Shown one piece after another: positions 29,790 to 38,762 of a stretch of 64,000 nt of DNA. The notes beneath the pieces are model-generated. The model did no database searches. It was not told the DNA's origin and saw nothing but the letters and a program-made list of their open reading frames with translations. The translations under genes were made by a program, and so were the position numbers. Origin of the DNA: Streptomyces reniochalinae (GTDB lineage Bacteria; Actinomycetota; Actinomycetes; Streptomycetales; Streptomycetaceae); contig NZ_QOIM01000023.1 of NCBI RefSeq assembly GCF_003323735.1, positions 124,001 to 188,000 of the forward strand, given 5' to 3'. How positions within the stretch are numbered: position 1 is the stretch's first letter; every line of letters begins with the position of its first letter.

Positions 29790-31460
29790 ATGTTGCACCT
29801 GGCCGAAGGGCTACGGCTCCCCACCAACGGACTCGATTACACACTTCTTGGCATCTACTTCGTCGTCGTGCTCGGGATCGGCTTCGCCGCCCGGCGCAGC
29901 GTGAAGACGAGCCTCGACTTCTTCCTCTCCGGCCGGTCGCTCCCCGCGTGGATCACCGGCCTGGCCTTCGTGGCCGCCAACCTCGGCGCCACCGAGATCC
30001 TCGGCATGGCCGCCAACGGCGCCCAGTACGGCGTCTACACCGTGCACTGGTACTGGGTGGGCGCCATCCCCGCCATGGTCTTCCTCGGCCTGGTGATGAT
30101 GCCCTTCTACTACGGCTCGAAGGTGCGCTCCGTACCCGAGTTCCTGCTGCACAGGTTCGGGCCCTCGTCCCACCTGCTCAGCTCGATCATCTTCGCCGTC
30201 TCCTCGGTGCTGATCGCCGGCGTCAACCTCTACGCGCTGGCGCTCGTCCTCAAGGCGCTGCTGGGCTGGGAACTGTGGGTCTCGATCGTGATCGCGGGAT
30301 TCTTCGTCCTCGCGTACATCACGCTCGGCGGACTCTCCTCGGCCATCTACACCGAGGTCCTGCAGTTCTTCGTCATCCTCGCCGCGCTGATCCCGCTCAC
30401 CGTCGTGGGCCTCAAGCGGGTCGGCGGCTGGGGCGGCATCAGCGACACCCTCTCCGGCGAGAAGGGCGACGCGTTCATGACCGCCTGGGACGGCACGGGC
30501 ATCGGCTCGGGCAACCCGCTGGGCGCCAACTGGCTGACCATCGTGCTCGGCCTCGGCTTCGTGATGAGCTTCGGCTACTGGACGACGAACTTCGCCGAGG
30601 TGCAGCGCGCCCTGTCGGCCAAGAACCTCTCCGCGGCCAAGCGCACCCCGCTGATCGCCGCGTTCCCCAAGATCTTCATCCCGGCCGTCGTCGTCATCCC
30701 CGGCCTGATCGCGCTCGTCATGGAGCCCACCCTCGGCAAGACCAAGGACGGACTCCAGTACAACGACGCCATCCCCGTGCTGATGCGCGACCTGCTGCCC
30801 AACGGCGTGCTCGGCATCGCGGTGACCGGTCTGCTGGCGGCGTTCATGGCCGGCATGGCGGCGAACATCTCGTCGTTCAACACCGTCTTCACCAACGACA
30901 TCTACGCGGCCTACCTGAAGAAGGACCGGCCGGACGAGCACTACGTGCAGACCGCCCGCTGGGTGACGGTCGTCGGTGTGCTGATCGGCATGGGGACCGC
31001 GTTCATCGCCTCCTCGTTCAGCAACATCATGAACTACCTTCAGACGCTGTTCTCCTTCTTCAACGTGCCGCTCTTCGTCGTCTTCATCATCGGCATGTTC
31101 TGGAAGAAGACCACGCCCGCCGCCGGGTTCTGGGGGTTGCTGAGCGGCACCGTCGCGGCGATGGTGAACTACTTCTGGTTCTACAAGCAGGGCGTCATCG
31201 ACATCCCCACCGACCAGGGCGCCAACTTCGTCTCCTCGATCGTCGCCTTCGTCGTCGGCTCCGTGGTGATGGTGGCCGTCACCCTGTTCACCAAGCCGAA
31301 GCCGGCCGAGGAACTCGCGGGGCTCGTCTACGGCACCAGCTCCCCCGGCGCCCCCGAACTGCCGGAGAAGGGCGACGATGTCTGGTACCGCAAGCCCGCG
31401 CTGCTGGGCTGGGGCGCCATGATCCTCGCCGCCCTCTGCTACATCCCCTTCTCCTTCTGA
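29790..31460 (+). CDS. Na+/solute symporter (SSS family, galactose-type)
   Basis: A 556-residue membrane protein with about 13-14 hydrophobic helices. It follows the sodium:solute symporter pattern: LDFFLSGRSLPAWITGLAFVAANLGATEILGMAANGAQYG near the start (unwound helix 1 and Na+ site), and YYGSKVRSVPEFLLHRFG, TVVGLKRVGGWGG, and GLLAAFMAGMAANISSFNTVF in the core. The resemblance is to the vSGLT galactose branch, and its position head-to-head with galTEK suggests galactose uptake. I keep the substrate as an inference. It is followed 28 bp later by a small membrane protein gene in the same direction. Confidence 0.93.
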   Translation: MLHLAEGLRLPTNGLDYTLLGIYFVVVLGIGFAARRSVKTSLDFFLSGRSLPAWITGLAFVAANLGATEILGMAANGAQYGVYTVHWYWVGAIPAMVFLGLVMMPFYYGSKVRSVPEFLLHRFGPSSHLLSSIIFAVSSVLIAGVNLYALALVLKALLGWELWVSIVIAGFFVLAYITLGGLSSAIYTEVLQFFVILAALIPLTVVGLKRVGGWGGISDTLSGEKGDAFMTAWDGTGIGSGNPLGANWLTIVLGLGFVMSFGYWTTNFAEVQRALSAKNLSAAKRTPLIAAFPKIFIPAVVVIPGLIALVMEPTLGKTKDGLQYNDAIPVLMRDLLPNGVLGIAVTGLLAAFMAGMAANISSFNTVFTNDIYAAYLKKDRPDEHYVQTARWVTVVGVLIGMGTAFIASSFSNIMNYLQTLFSFFNVPLFVVFIIGMFWKKTTPAAGFWGLLSGTVAAMVNYFWFYKQGVIDIPTDQGANFVSSIVAFVVGSVVMVAVTLFTKPKPAEELAGLVYGTSSPGAPELPEKGDDVWYRKPALLGWGAMILAALCYIPFSF

Positions 31461-31488
31461 GCCGCGACGCGAAGGACACTGAAGCGCA

Positions 31489-31863
31489 ATGAGCGACATG
31501 AGCAACAAGTCCGCCGCCCAGCAGGCGGCAAGGGACGTCGAGGAGCTGGAACAGCGCTCCCAGACGGCCGCCCGCCTCTTCGACGTGCGGCGCATCATCG
31601 GCGGCCTCTTCGTGGTCTACGGCGTGATCGTCACCCTCGCGGGCGTCTTCGCCTCCGACGAGGACCTGAAAAAGGCCCAGGACATCAACATCAACCTGTG
31701 GACCGGCATCGGCATGCTGGTCCTCGGCCTGGCCTTCCTCCTGTGGCTGCGCCTGTCACCGACCATCCCGCCGCCGGACGCGGAGAAGGGGGCAGGCGAA
31801 GGCGCGGAGGGCGACGAGGGCACGGCGGGTACGGAGCGCGGCGAGGGCGGCTCCACCAAGTAG
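31489..31863 (+). CDS. Small two-helix membrane protein downstream of symporter
   Basis: A 124-residue protein with a charged N-terminal helix (QQAARDVEELEQRSQTAARLFD), two membrane segments (about 37-55 and 71-90) and a Gly/Glu-rich tail. I recognise no named family. It lies 28 bp after the symporter and almost certainly shares its transcript, which suggests an accessory or regulatory role in that transport system, as with small subunits found beside other secondary transporters. This is inference from context only. Confidence 0.75.
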   Translation: MSDMSNKSAAQQAARDVEELEQRSQTAARLFDVRRIIGGLFVVYGVIVTLAGVFASDEDLKKAQDININLWTGIGMLVLGLAFLLWLRLSPTIPPPDAEKGAGEGAEGDEGTAGTERGEGGSTK

Positions 31864-31906
31864 GAACTCCTCTTCGAGGCCGGCGCGGGCCCGCATCGCC
31901 CACCAC

Positions 31907-31983
31907 GGGCGCCGGGTCCGCGCCGCCTGCCACAGGGCGCCAGGTCCGCGCCGCCTGTCACAGGGCGCCGGGTCCGCGCCGCC
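31907..31983. repeat. 28-bp tandem repeat, 2.75 copies
   Basis: Units begin at 31907, 31935 and 31963 (the last 21 bp long), each GGGCGCC(G/A)GGTCCGCGCC then GCCTGYCACA. They are noncoding and lie between two converging transcription units. There are no spacers, so this is not a CRISPR array. Confidence 0.9.
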
Positions 31984-32015
31984 GGGCGCGGGCCACGGCC
32001 CGGGCCGCACGCGTC

Positions 32016-32693
32016 TCAGGCGCCCGCGCTGCCGCCCGCCCGCTCCAGCAAGCCCGTACGGGCGGCGAGCGCGGCGGCCTCCAGCCGGGAGCCGACGCCC
32101 AGCTTCATCAGCACACGCTGCACGTGCGTACGCGCCGTCGACGGGGCGATCCCCATGCCGGCCGCGATCAGCCGGGTGTCCTCGCCCTCCGCGACCCGCA
32201 CCAGGACCTCGACCTCCCGCGGCGTGAGCATCTGCAACAGCCGCGCCCCCTCGTCGTCGGGCTCGGCGGCGGGGTTGAGGAGCTCGGCGAACGACTGCGC
32301 CAGCAACTGCGGTGCGACGGCCGCCTCGCCGGCGCGGGCCTTGACCATGGCCCGCTCGACGCCCTCGATCCGCTCGTCGTGCCGCACATAGCCCGAAGCG
32401 CCCGCCGCGAAGGCAGCGGCGATGCCGCGCGGGCTCGGCACCGGGCCCAGCACGACGACCGCTATCTGCGGTTTCTCCCGCTTGACGCGCACGACGGGAT
32501 CGAAGGCGCCCGGTTCGGCGGGCGTCGCCGTGCCCAGCAGGCACACTTCGGGCGCCCGGCTGATCACCAACTCGGCGGCGCCCGCGCTGGGCGCGGCCGC
32601 CGCGAGCACCCGGTGCCCGCGCAGCTTCAGCGCCGAGGCGAGGGCCTCCGCGAGCAGGCGATGATCGTCGACCACCATGAGCCGTACGCTCAT
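32016..32693 (-). CDS. LuxR-type regulator with degenerate receiver domain
   Basis: The start is ATG 32693 (GGGGGAG about 10 nt upstream), 225 residues; the in-frame GTG at 32711 would sit on that site. The receiver keeps the N-terminal acidic pair (VVDDHRLLAEAL) but has Gly54 in CLLGTATPAEPG where the phospho-acceptor Asp should be. The region of the conserved Lys reads GYVRHDE. The LuxR HTH is intact (LTPREVEVLVRVAEG...IAPSTARTHVQRVLMKLGV). It should therefore act without phosphorylation, perhaps by ligand binding or dimer balance. No histidine kinase is adjacent. Confidence 0.88.
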   Translation of the reverse strand: MSVRLMVVDDHRLLAEALASALKLRGHRVLAAAAPSAGAAELVISRAPEVCLLGTATPAEPGAFDPVVRVKREKPQIAVVVLGPVPSPRGIAAAFAAGASGYVRHDERIEGVERAMVKARAGEAAVAPQLLAQSFAELLNPAAEPDDEGARLLQMLTPREVEVLVRVAEGEDTRLIAAGMGIAPSTARTHVQRVLMKLGVGSRLEAAALAARTGLLERAGGSAGA

Positions 32694-32906
32694 AAAAGTT
32701 CGCTCCCCCACACACTGCTGCCACTGCCGAAGGCCCCGCGCCCCCTCCGCAGCCCCTCCTCCTGTCTCCGGGAAGCTACACGCTCACTCGCGGTTCCGCT
32801 CCCCTTACGAAGCGAAATCCCCAAGGGAGAGCTTGGCCGCCCCGCCACCGCCGCAGGCCCCGGCGCGCGCCCCGGGGCCGGTGGGGGCCGCCCCCGCGCA
32901 CACGCG

Positions 32907-32939
32907 CCGGCCCGCCACGGAAGCACCGTGGCGGGCCGG
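32907..32939. terminator. Hairpin terminator between regulator and PQQ-like gene
   Basis: A perfect 14-bp stem (CCGGCCCGCCACGG with CCGTGGCGGGCCGG) around a 5-nt loop, 22 bp beyond the stop of the minus-strand PQQ-like gene. Confidence 0.8.
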
Positions 32940-32961
32940 AATGCGGAGCACGAGGGGAGCG

Positions 32962-34818
32962 TCAGCCGCCGGTGGGCCCGTAGCCGACCGCCATGCGCGG
33001 CGTCTCCTCGTCGGACGAGCGGCGCTCCGAGATCAGGTCGTCCTGGATGAAGAACCTGTTGTTCTCGAAGATGAGCGGCGCGTCGACCGAGTAGGCGTCG
33101 ACCGAGAAGGCCTGCTCGCCCTGGCCGATGTCGGAGGCTGGCATCTTCAAAAGCCGCGTCTGCTTGCCCTTCTTCGGCTCGATGGTGACGATCTCACCGC
33201 CGTGCCCGTAGCTGGGCGTCTTGTAGCCGAGGACGTTGGAGCCCTGCATCTTGAACGGGATGATCGTGCGGTCCTCGCCCGCGCTCGACTTCCACTTGGC
33301 CTTGCCCGTGTCGAAGTCGAAGGCCATGACCTCGTTGGTCTCGGACAGGTCGGAGGAGCCGTCGTGCTCGGTGGTGGACAGGTAGACGGTGTCGGGTCCG
33401 ACCGCCATGGCGTAGCAGCCGTTGACCTCCAGCTCGCAGGGCTTGTTGTAACGCTCGCCCAGCGAGATCTTCGCCTTGAGCTTCTTGTCCTCGCCGACGG
33501 TGAGCACGTCACTGGTCAGCTCGTCGCCGGCGCCGGCGACGAGCACCAGCGGGTCGGTCGAGGCCACCCGCACGTCCTTGACGCCCTTGGGCGGCTCGTA
33601 CTTCCACTTGGCCTTGCCGGTGTCCGGGTCGAGCTTTTGGACGGAGACCTGCGGCTTGTCGTAGTCGTGGCCGCACTCGACGACGGCGACCAGCGACTTG
33701 CCGCCCTGGTAGCCCTTGTCGCGGCAGTTGCTCGGCTTGGCCTCCCACACCTTCTTCTTGTCGGAGATCTTGTAGCCGACCGAGCCGCCGATCCAGGCGG
33801 AGGCGACGGTGTCACCGCTGATGGCGACGTTGTCGACCGACCGGGTGTCGGCGTTGGGCATCGTCTTGTCCCAGGCGATCTTCTTCGCGTCCAGGTCGAC
33901 GATGACCATGCGGCTGCAGTCGGCCGCCGGGGAGATCGTCGCCTGCACGACGACGGCGACCTTGTGGTCCTTGGTCATCTCGTTGGAGGCCGCGCAGACG
34001 TTGCCCTTGAGCGAGATCTTCGTCTGCTTCTTCGTCTCCAGGTCCTGGACGATCATCTCGTGGACCGAGGACTTGGCGAAGACCTTGTCGGTGGCCCACG
34101 CGCCGGCGACGGTGGTGACGTCGTTGACCTCGGGCGCCTTCATGTCGACGATCTGCTGGGCCTGGGTGTTCTTCGGCGGGGAGTTGGGGTTCTTCTCCGC
34201 GGCCGGGCCGGGGTCGTCCTTGCCGCCCCCGCCACCGCCACCGCCGCCGTCGTCCTTGGTCAGGAAGAAGACGCCACCGCCGGCTATGAGCACCACGGCG
34301 ACGACGGCCGCCACGATCATGAGGACCTTGGAGTTGTTCCCGCCGCCACCGCCGCCCGGCATACCGCCGGGGGTGTTGGCGTACGGGTAACCACCGGGCG
34401 GCTGCTGACCGTAGCCGCCGGGCATCTGCTGCTGGCCGTACCCGCCGGGCGGCGGCCCTGGCGGGGCCGGGGGCCCCGGCGGGGTGGGCGGGCCCGACGG
34501 CGGGGGCACGGCACCGAACGCCGCCTGGGTCGGCGCCGCGTGGCCCTGGCCCTGGGGGTAGCCGTAACCGGGAGGCGCCGCGGGCGTGGGCGGCTCCTTG
34601 GAGAGCGAACCGGGCGCCTGCGGCGGCTGCGGAGGCTGCTGCGGCGCACCGTACGGCTGCTGGCCGGGCTGCTGGGGATAGCCGTACGGCTGCTGCCCGT
34701 GGCCCGGCTGCTGCGGGTAGCCGTACGACGGCTGCCCCTGCGCGTCCTGTGGCGGTTCCTGCGGTGCGCCGAAGCCTCCTGATGGCGGCTGACTAGGCGG
34801 AGGAGGCGGCTGCGACAT
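32962..34818 (-). CDS. Membrane-anchored PQQ-like beta-propeller protein
   Basis: A 618-residue protein. Residues 1-155 are Pro/Gln/Gly/Tyr-rich with repeated QQPYGYPQQPG units and are cytoplasmic. One membrane helix follows (about 163-184), then a Gly-rich spacer, and an extracytoplasmic domain of about 400 residues. That domain shows PQQ-type blade motifs such as LDPDTGKAKWKYEPP and MAFDFDTGKAKWKS. Cysteines (NVCAASNE, SNCRDKG, ECGHDYD, KPCELEVNGC) probably form disulfides. Streptomycetes have several such proteins; a sensor or scaffold role at the cell surface is likely, but no enzyme activity is predicted. Confidence 0.8.
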   Translation of the reverse strand: MSQPPPPPSQPPSGGFGAPQEPPQDAQGQPSYGYPQQPGHGQQPYGYPQQPGQQPYGAPQQPPQPPQAPGSLSKEPPTPAAPPGYGYPQGQGHAAPTQAAFGAVPPPSGPPTPPGPPAPPGPPPGGYGQQQMPGGYGQQPPGGYPYANTPGGMPGGGGGGNNSKVLMIVAAVVAVVLIAGGGVFFLTKDDGGGGGGGGGKDDPGPAAEKNPNSPPKNTQAQQIVDMKAPEVNDVTTVAGAWATDKVFAKSSVHEMIVQDLETKKQTKISLKGNVCAASNEMTKDHKVAVVVQATISPAADCSRMVIVDLDAKKIAWDKTMPNADTRSVDNVAISGDTVASAWIGGSVGYKISDKKKVWEAKPSNCRDKGYQGGKSLVAVVECGHDYDKPQVSVQKLDPDTGKAKWKYEPPKGVKDVRVASTDPLVLVAGAGDELTSDVLTVGEDKKLKAKISLGERYNKPCELEVNGCYAMAVGPDTVYLSTTEHDGSSDLSETNEVMAFDFDTGKAKWKSSAGEDRTIIPFKMQGSNVLGYKTPSYGHGGEIVTIEPKKGKQTRLLKMPASDIGQGEQAFSVDAYSVDAPLIFENNRFFIQDDLISERRSSDEETPRMAVGYGPTGG

Positions 34819-35175
34819 GAACTGTTCCCTCGTGACGGGCAGACCGACGCCGGACCCTCAAACCCCCGTAGGGCGGAGCGAATCGGACATGTGGCCTGCC
34901 AATGGCAGACTTCGGAGCGGAAGTTCTTTCTACCATCGGACACGATCCGGCCACGGGGTCGGTTCCGGCACCCGTTCACCGTGACACCGACTCGCAACAA
35001 CCTCGGGACCGAGTCGGAACCCGCACTGTCCTCTTCGCCCGCATAAGAGCGCTGCACGGCGGTACGCCCCGAAGGGGCGCGGGGAACTGCGCGAGACGCC
35101 ACCACCCACCCGCGGACCGCACGCGAGGGGCAGTGGCACCCCCAGCCGGAACAAGCAGCCGCAGGGAAACCCTAG
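34819..35175. other. Intergenic with palindromes and a common Streptomyces repeat
   Basis: No gene is seen. It contains a 13-bp palindrome CTGCCAATGGCAG (34896-34908), about 80 bp upstream of the PQQ-like gene, and a CCGACTCG/CGAGTCGG hairpin (34987-35017). At 35066-35095 lies GCCCCGAAGGGGC followed by GCGGGGAACTGCGCGAG, a phrase I recall as very common in Streptomyces intergenic DNA. Confidence 0.5.
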
Positions 35176-35383
35176 GGAGTGTCTTCAAAGTAGCGGCGTC
35201 CGCCCGGAGGGCGGGCCTGGCGGTGTCTGGTGCGTGCGCTCGCAAGGCGGAGGAGGGAGTCCCTGCGTGGGGGCACCTCCCGGGGCGAGCGAAGCCGAGC
35301 CCTGGGGGAAGCGGCGACCGACGACAACGCCGCGAGCGTGCGTGCCAGACACCGCCAGGCAGGCGGGACTTTGAAGACACGAC
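35176..35383. mobile_element. MITE-like element with terminal inverted repeats and CTAG duplication
   Basis: Flanked by CTAG at 35172-35175 and 35384-35387. Terminal arms GTGTCTTCAAAGT (35179-35191) and ACTTTGAAGACAC (35368-35380) are exact complements. A second, inner pair GCCTGGCGGTGTCTGG (35215-35230) / CCAGACACCGCCAGGC (35345-35360) lets the whole 208 bp fold into a hairpin. It has no transposase frame. This fits a non-autonomous miniature inverted-repeat element, whose right CTAG supplies the TAG stop of the ABC-F gene. Confidence 0.75.
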
Positions 35384-37222
<1,839 letters not shown>

Positions 37223-37259
37223 CTCACTCCTGTTGGGGACCAGCCCTCAAGGGTAGTAC

Positions 37260-37273
37260 GTGCCGCGCGGCAC
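37260..37273. terminator. 14-bp palindrome abutting the EamA stop codon
   Basis: GTGCCGCGCGGCAC is a perfect palindrome directly after the transporter's TAG (minus strand) and about 40 bp before the ABC-F start. It could be a weak terminator or an operator for the ABC-F gene. Confidence 0.35.
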
Positions 37274-38137
37274 CTATGTGCCGTGCAGCATCAGGGCTAT
37301 CCCGCTGACCATGAGCACGCTCGCGGCCGTCCGCGGCCACCCGAAGCGCTCCTTGAAGAACAGGGCCCCGATGGCCGCCCCGGCGATGATCGAGGACTCC
37401 CGCAGCGCCGCCACAGGAGCGAGCGGCGCCCGCGTCTGCGCCCAGAGCACCAGCCCGTACGCCAGCACGGACAGCGCGCCGCCCAGCAGGCCGCGCAGCG
37501 CGACCGGCCTCAGCTGCGCCACCAGCCCGGAGCGCCGGGTGGCCAGCGCCCACAGCGGAATGGCGATCCCTTCGAGGAGCATCAGCCACGCGATGTAGCC
37601 GAGCGCGGACCCGGAGGCCCGCACGCCGACCCCGTCCACGACGGTGTACGAGGCGATGGCGAGGCCCGTACAGACGGCCGCCGTCAGCGCCGGCCACTGC
37701 GGGGCACCACCCGCCCTGTCCTTCTTGCCGCGGAGCCCCCACAGCGCGACCCCGACCAGCCCGGCGGACGCCAGCAGCACACCGGCGAGCTGCCAGGTGC
37801 CCGGCATCTCGCGCAGGAACACGGCCGCGAGCACGGTCACCACCAGCGGCGCCGTCCCGCGCGCGATGGGGTACATCTGCCCGAACTCCCCCATCTGGAA
37901 GGAGCGCATCAGCAGGAGCTGGTAGACGACGTGCAAGACGGCCGACGCGAGCAGCGCGGGCCACGCCCCAGCGGCGGGCAGGGGCGCGAAGAGGGCGAGG
38001 ACGGCGCCGCAGAGCGCACCGCCTGCGCCGACCAGCGTGAAGGCCACAAGCTGGTCCCTGATCCCGTGCGCGAGCGCGTTCCAGCTGGCGTGGGTGAGCG
38101 CCGCGGCCAGCACCGCGGCGACGACTATCGGGGTCAC
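37274..38137 (-). CDS. EamA/DMT superfamily transporter
   Basis: A 287-residue membrane protein with ten predicted helices in two EamA repeats, as usual for drug/metabolite transporters of this size. The first repeat ends in GQMYPIARGTAPLVVTVLAAVFL and the second in APLAPVAALRESSIIAGAAIGALFF, both carrying the family's P-(I/V)-A-R/A-L-R-E pattern. The start overlaps the YbaK stop by 4 bases (ATGA), so the two are coupled. The substrate is unknown; export of an amino acid or small metabolite is a family-level guess. A second open frame covering the same DNA is a shadow. Confidence 0.9.
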   Translation of the reverse strand: MTPIVVAAVLAAALTHASWNALAHGIRDQLVAFTLVGAGGALCGAVLALFAPLPAAGAWPALLASAVLHVVYQLLLMRSFQMGEFGQMYPIARGTAPLVVTVLAAVFLREMPGTWQLAGVLLASAGLVGVALWGLRGKKDRAGGAPQWPALTAAVCTGLAIASYTVVDGVGVRASGSALGYIAWLMLLEGIAIPLWALATRRSGLVAQLRPVALRGLLGGALSVLAYGLVLWAQTRAPLAPVAALRESSIIAGAAIGALFFKERFGWPRTAASVLMVSGIALMLHGT

Positions 38138-38622
38138 GCGGCGCCTTCACGCACGTCGGCGAGCGTGCCGCCCGCCTGCTCGATCAGCGTCGTGGGGGCG
38201 AGCTCGAAGACGCTGTGCGGGGTTCCGGCCGCCGCCCACACGGCGGTGTGCCGCAGCAGGCCGCGGTCGGCCAGGACGCGCATCTCGGTGACGTGCCCGA
38301 AGGGCGGCACCCCGCCGATCGCGTAACCGGTGGCCGTGCGCACGGTGTCCGCGTCGGCCCGCCCCACGGCGGCGCCGCCGAGTGCGTCGCGGACCAGGCC
38401 GACGTCGACGCGGGAGGCGCCGTCCATCAGGACGAGGACGGGCGCCCCGTCAGCCGTGAAGACGAGGGACTTCACGATCTGGCTGAGCTCGCAGCCGATG
38501 GCGGCCGCGGCGTCGGCCGCCGTGCGGGTGCCGTCGGGGAACGTGCGGACCTCGACGTGGCCGAGGCCGCGGGCGGTCAGTGCTTGCGCGAAGCGCGGGT
38601 GAACGGTGGCGGACTGCGTCAT
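38134..38622 (-). CDS. YbaK/EbsC family aminoacyl-tRNA deacylase
   Basis: A 162-residue single-domain protein starting at ATG 38622. It matches the YbaK/ProX editing fold: ELSQIVKSLVFTADGAPVLVLMDG with the conserved Lys, and YAIGGVPPFGH around the active site. Family members hydrolyse mischarged tRNAs such as Cys-tRNA-Pro or Ala-tRNA-Pro in trans. The start is supported by the -10 hexamer 7 nt upstream; there is no ribosome-binding site. It is followed by the coupled EamA gene. Confidence 0.9.
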   Translation of the reverse strand: MTQSATVHPRFAQALTARGLGHVEVRTFPDGTRTAADAAAAIGCELSQIVKSLVFTADGAPVLVLMDGASRVDVGLVRDALGGAAVGRADADTVRTATGYAIGGVPPFGHVTEMRVLADRGLLRHTAVWAAAGTPHSVFELAPTTLIEQAGGTLADVREGAA

Positions 38623-38629
38623 GTACGCG

Positions 38630-38635
38630 ACGCTA
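38630..38635 (-). promoter_or_regulatory. -10 hexamer TAGCGT, leaderless-type
   Basis: On the minus strand TAGCGT lies 7 nt before the YbaK ATG. It overlaps the palindrome at 38631-38644. Confidence 0.5.
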
Positions 38636-38644
38636 CCGGTAGCG
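38631..38644. promoter_or_regulatory. 14-bp palindrome CGCTACCGGTAGCG over the YbaK promoter
   Basis: A perfect palindrome that overlaps the predicted -10 element of the YbaK-EamA operon. A bound dimer would block initiation. Confidence 0.45.
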
Positions 38645-38762
38645 GCACGCGCCCCGGCCACGCCCCTTCCCCCGCGCGGGGACCCCGGACTGCGACGGGA
38701 CCCCGGACTGTGCCGGGGCCCCGACCGCGCTCACCGGGTGCGCCGGTGCGGCCCGCCGGACG

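Noticed and set aside
29513..31492. 659-residue plus-strand frame across the symporter
   Set aside because: Out of frame with the recognised SSS protein, and rich in Arg/His/Gln; a shadow.
31907..31983. CRISPR array
   Set aside because: The 28-bp units are contiguous with no spacers, and no cas gene is in the window.
37224..38150. 308-residue minus-strand frame overlapping the EamA gene
   Set aside because: It is the same strand but another frame. Its product is Arg/Ala filler, while the 37274-38137 frame has ten clear membrane helices.
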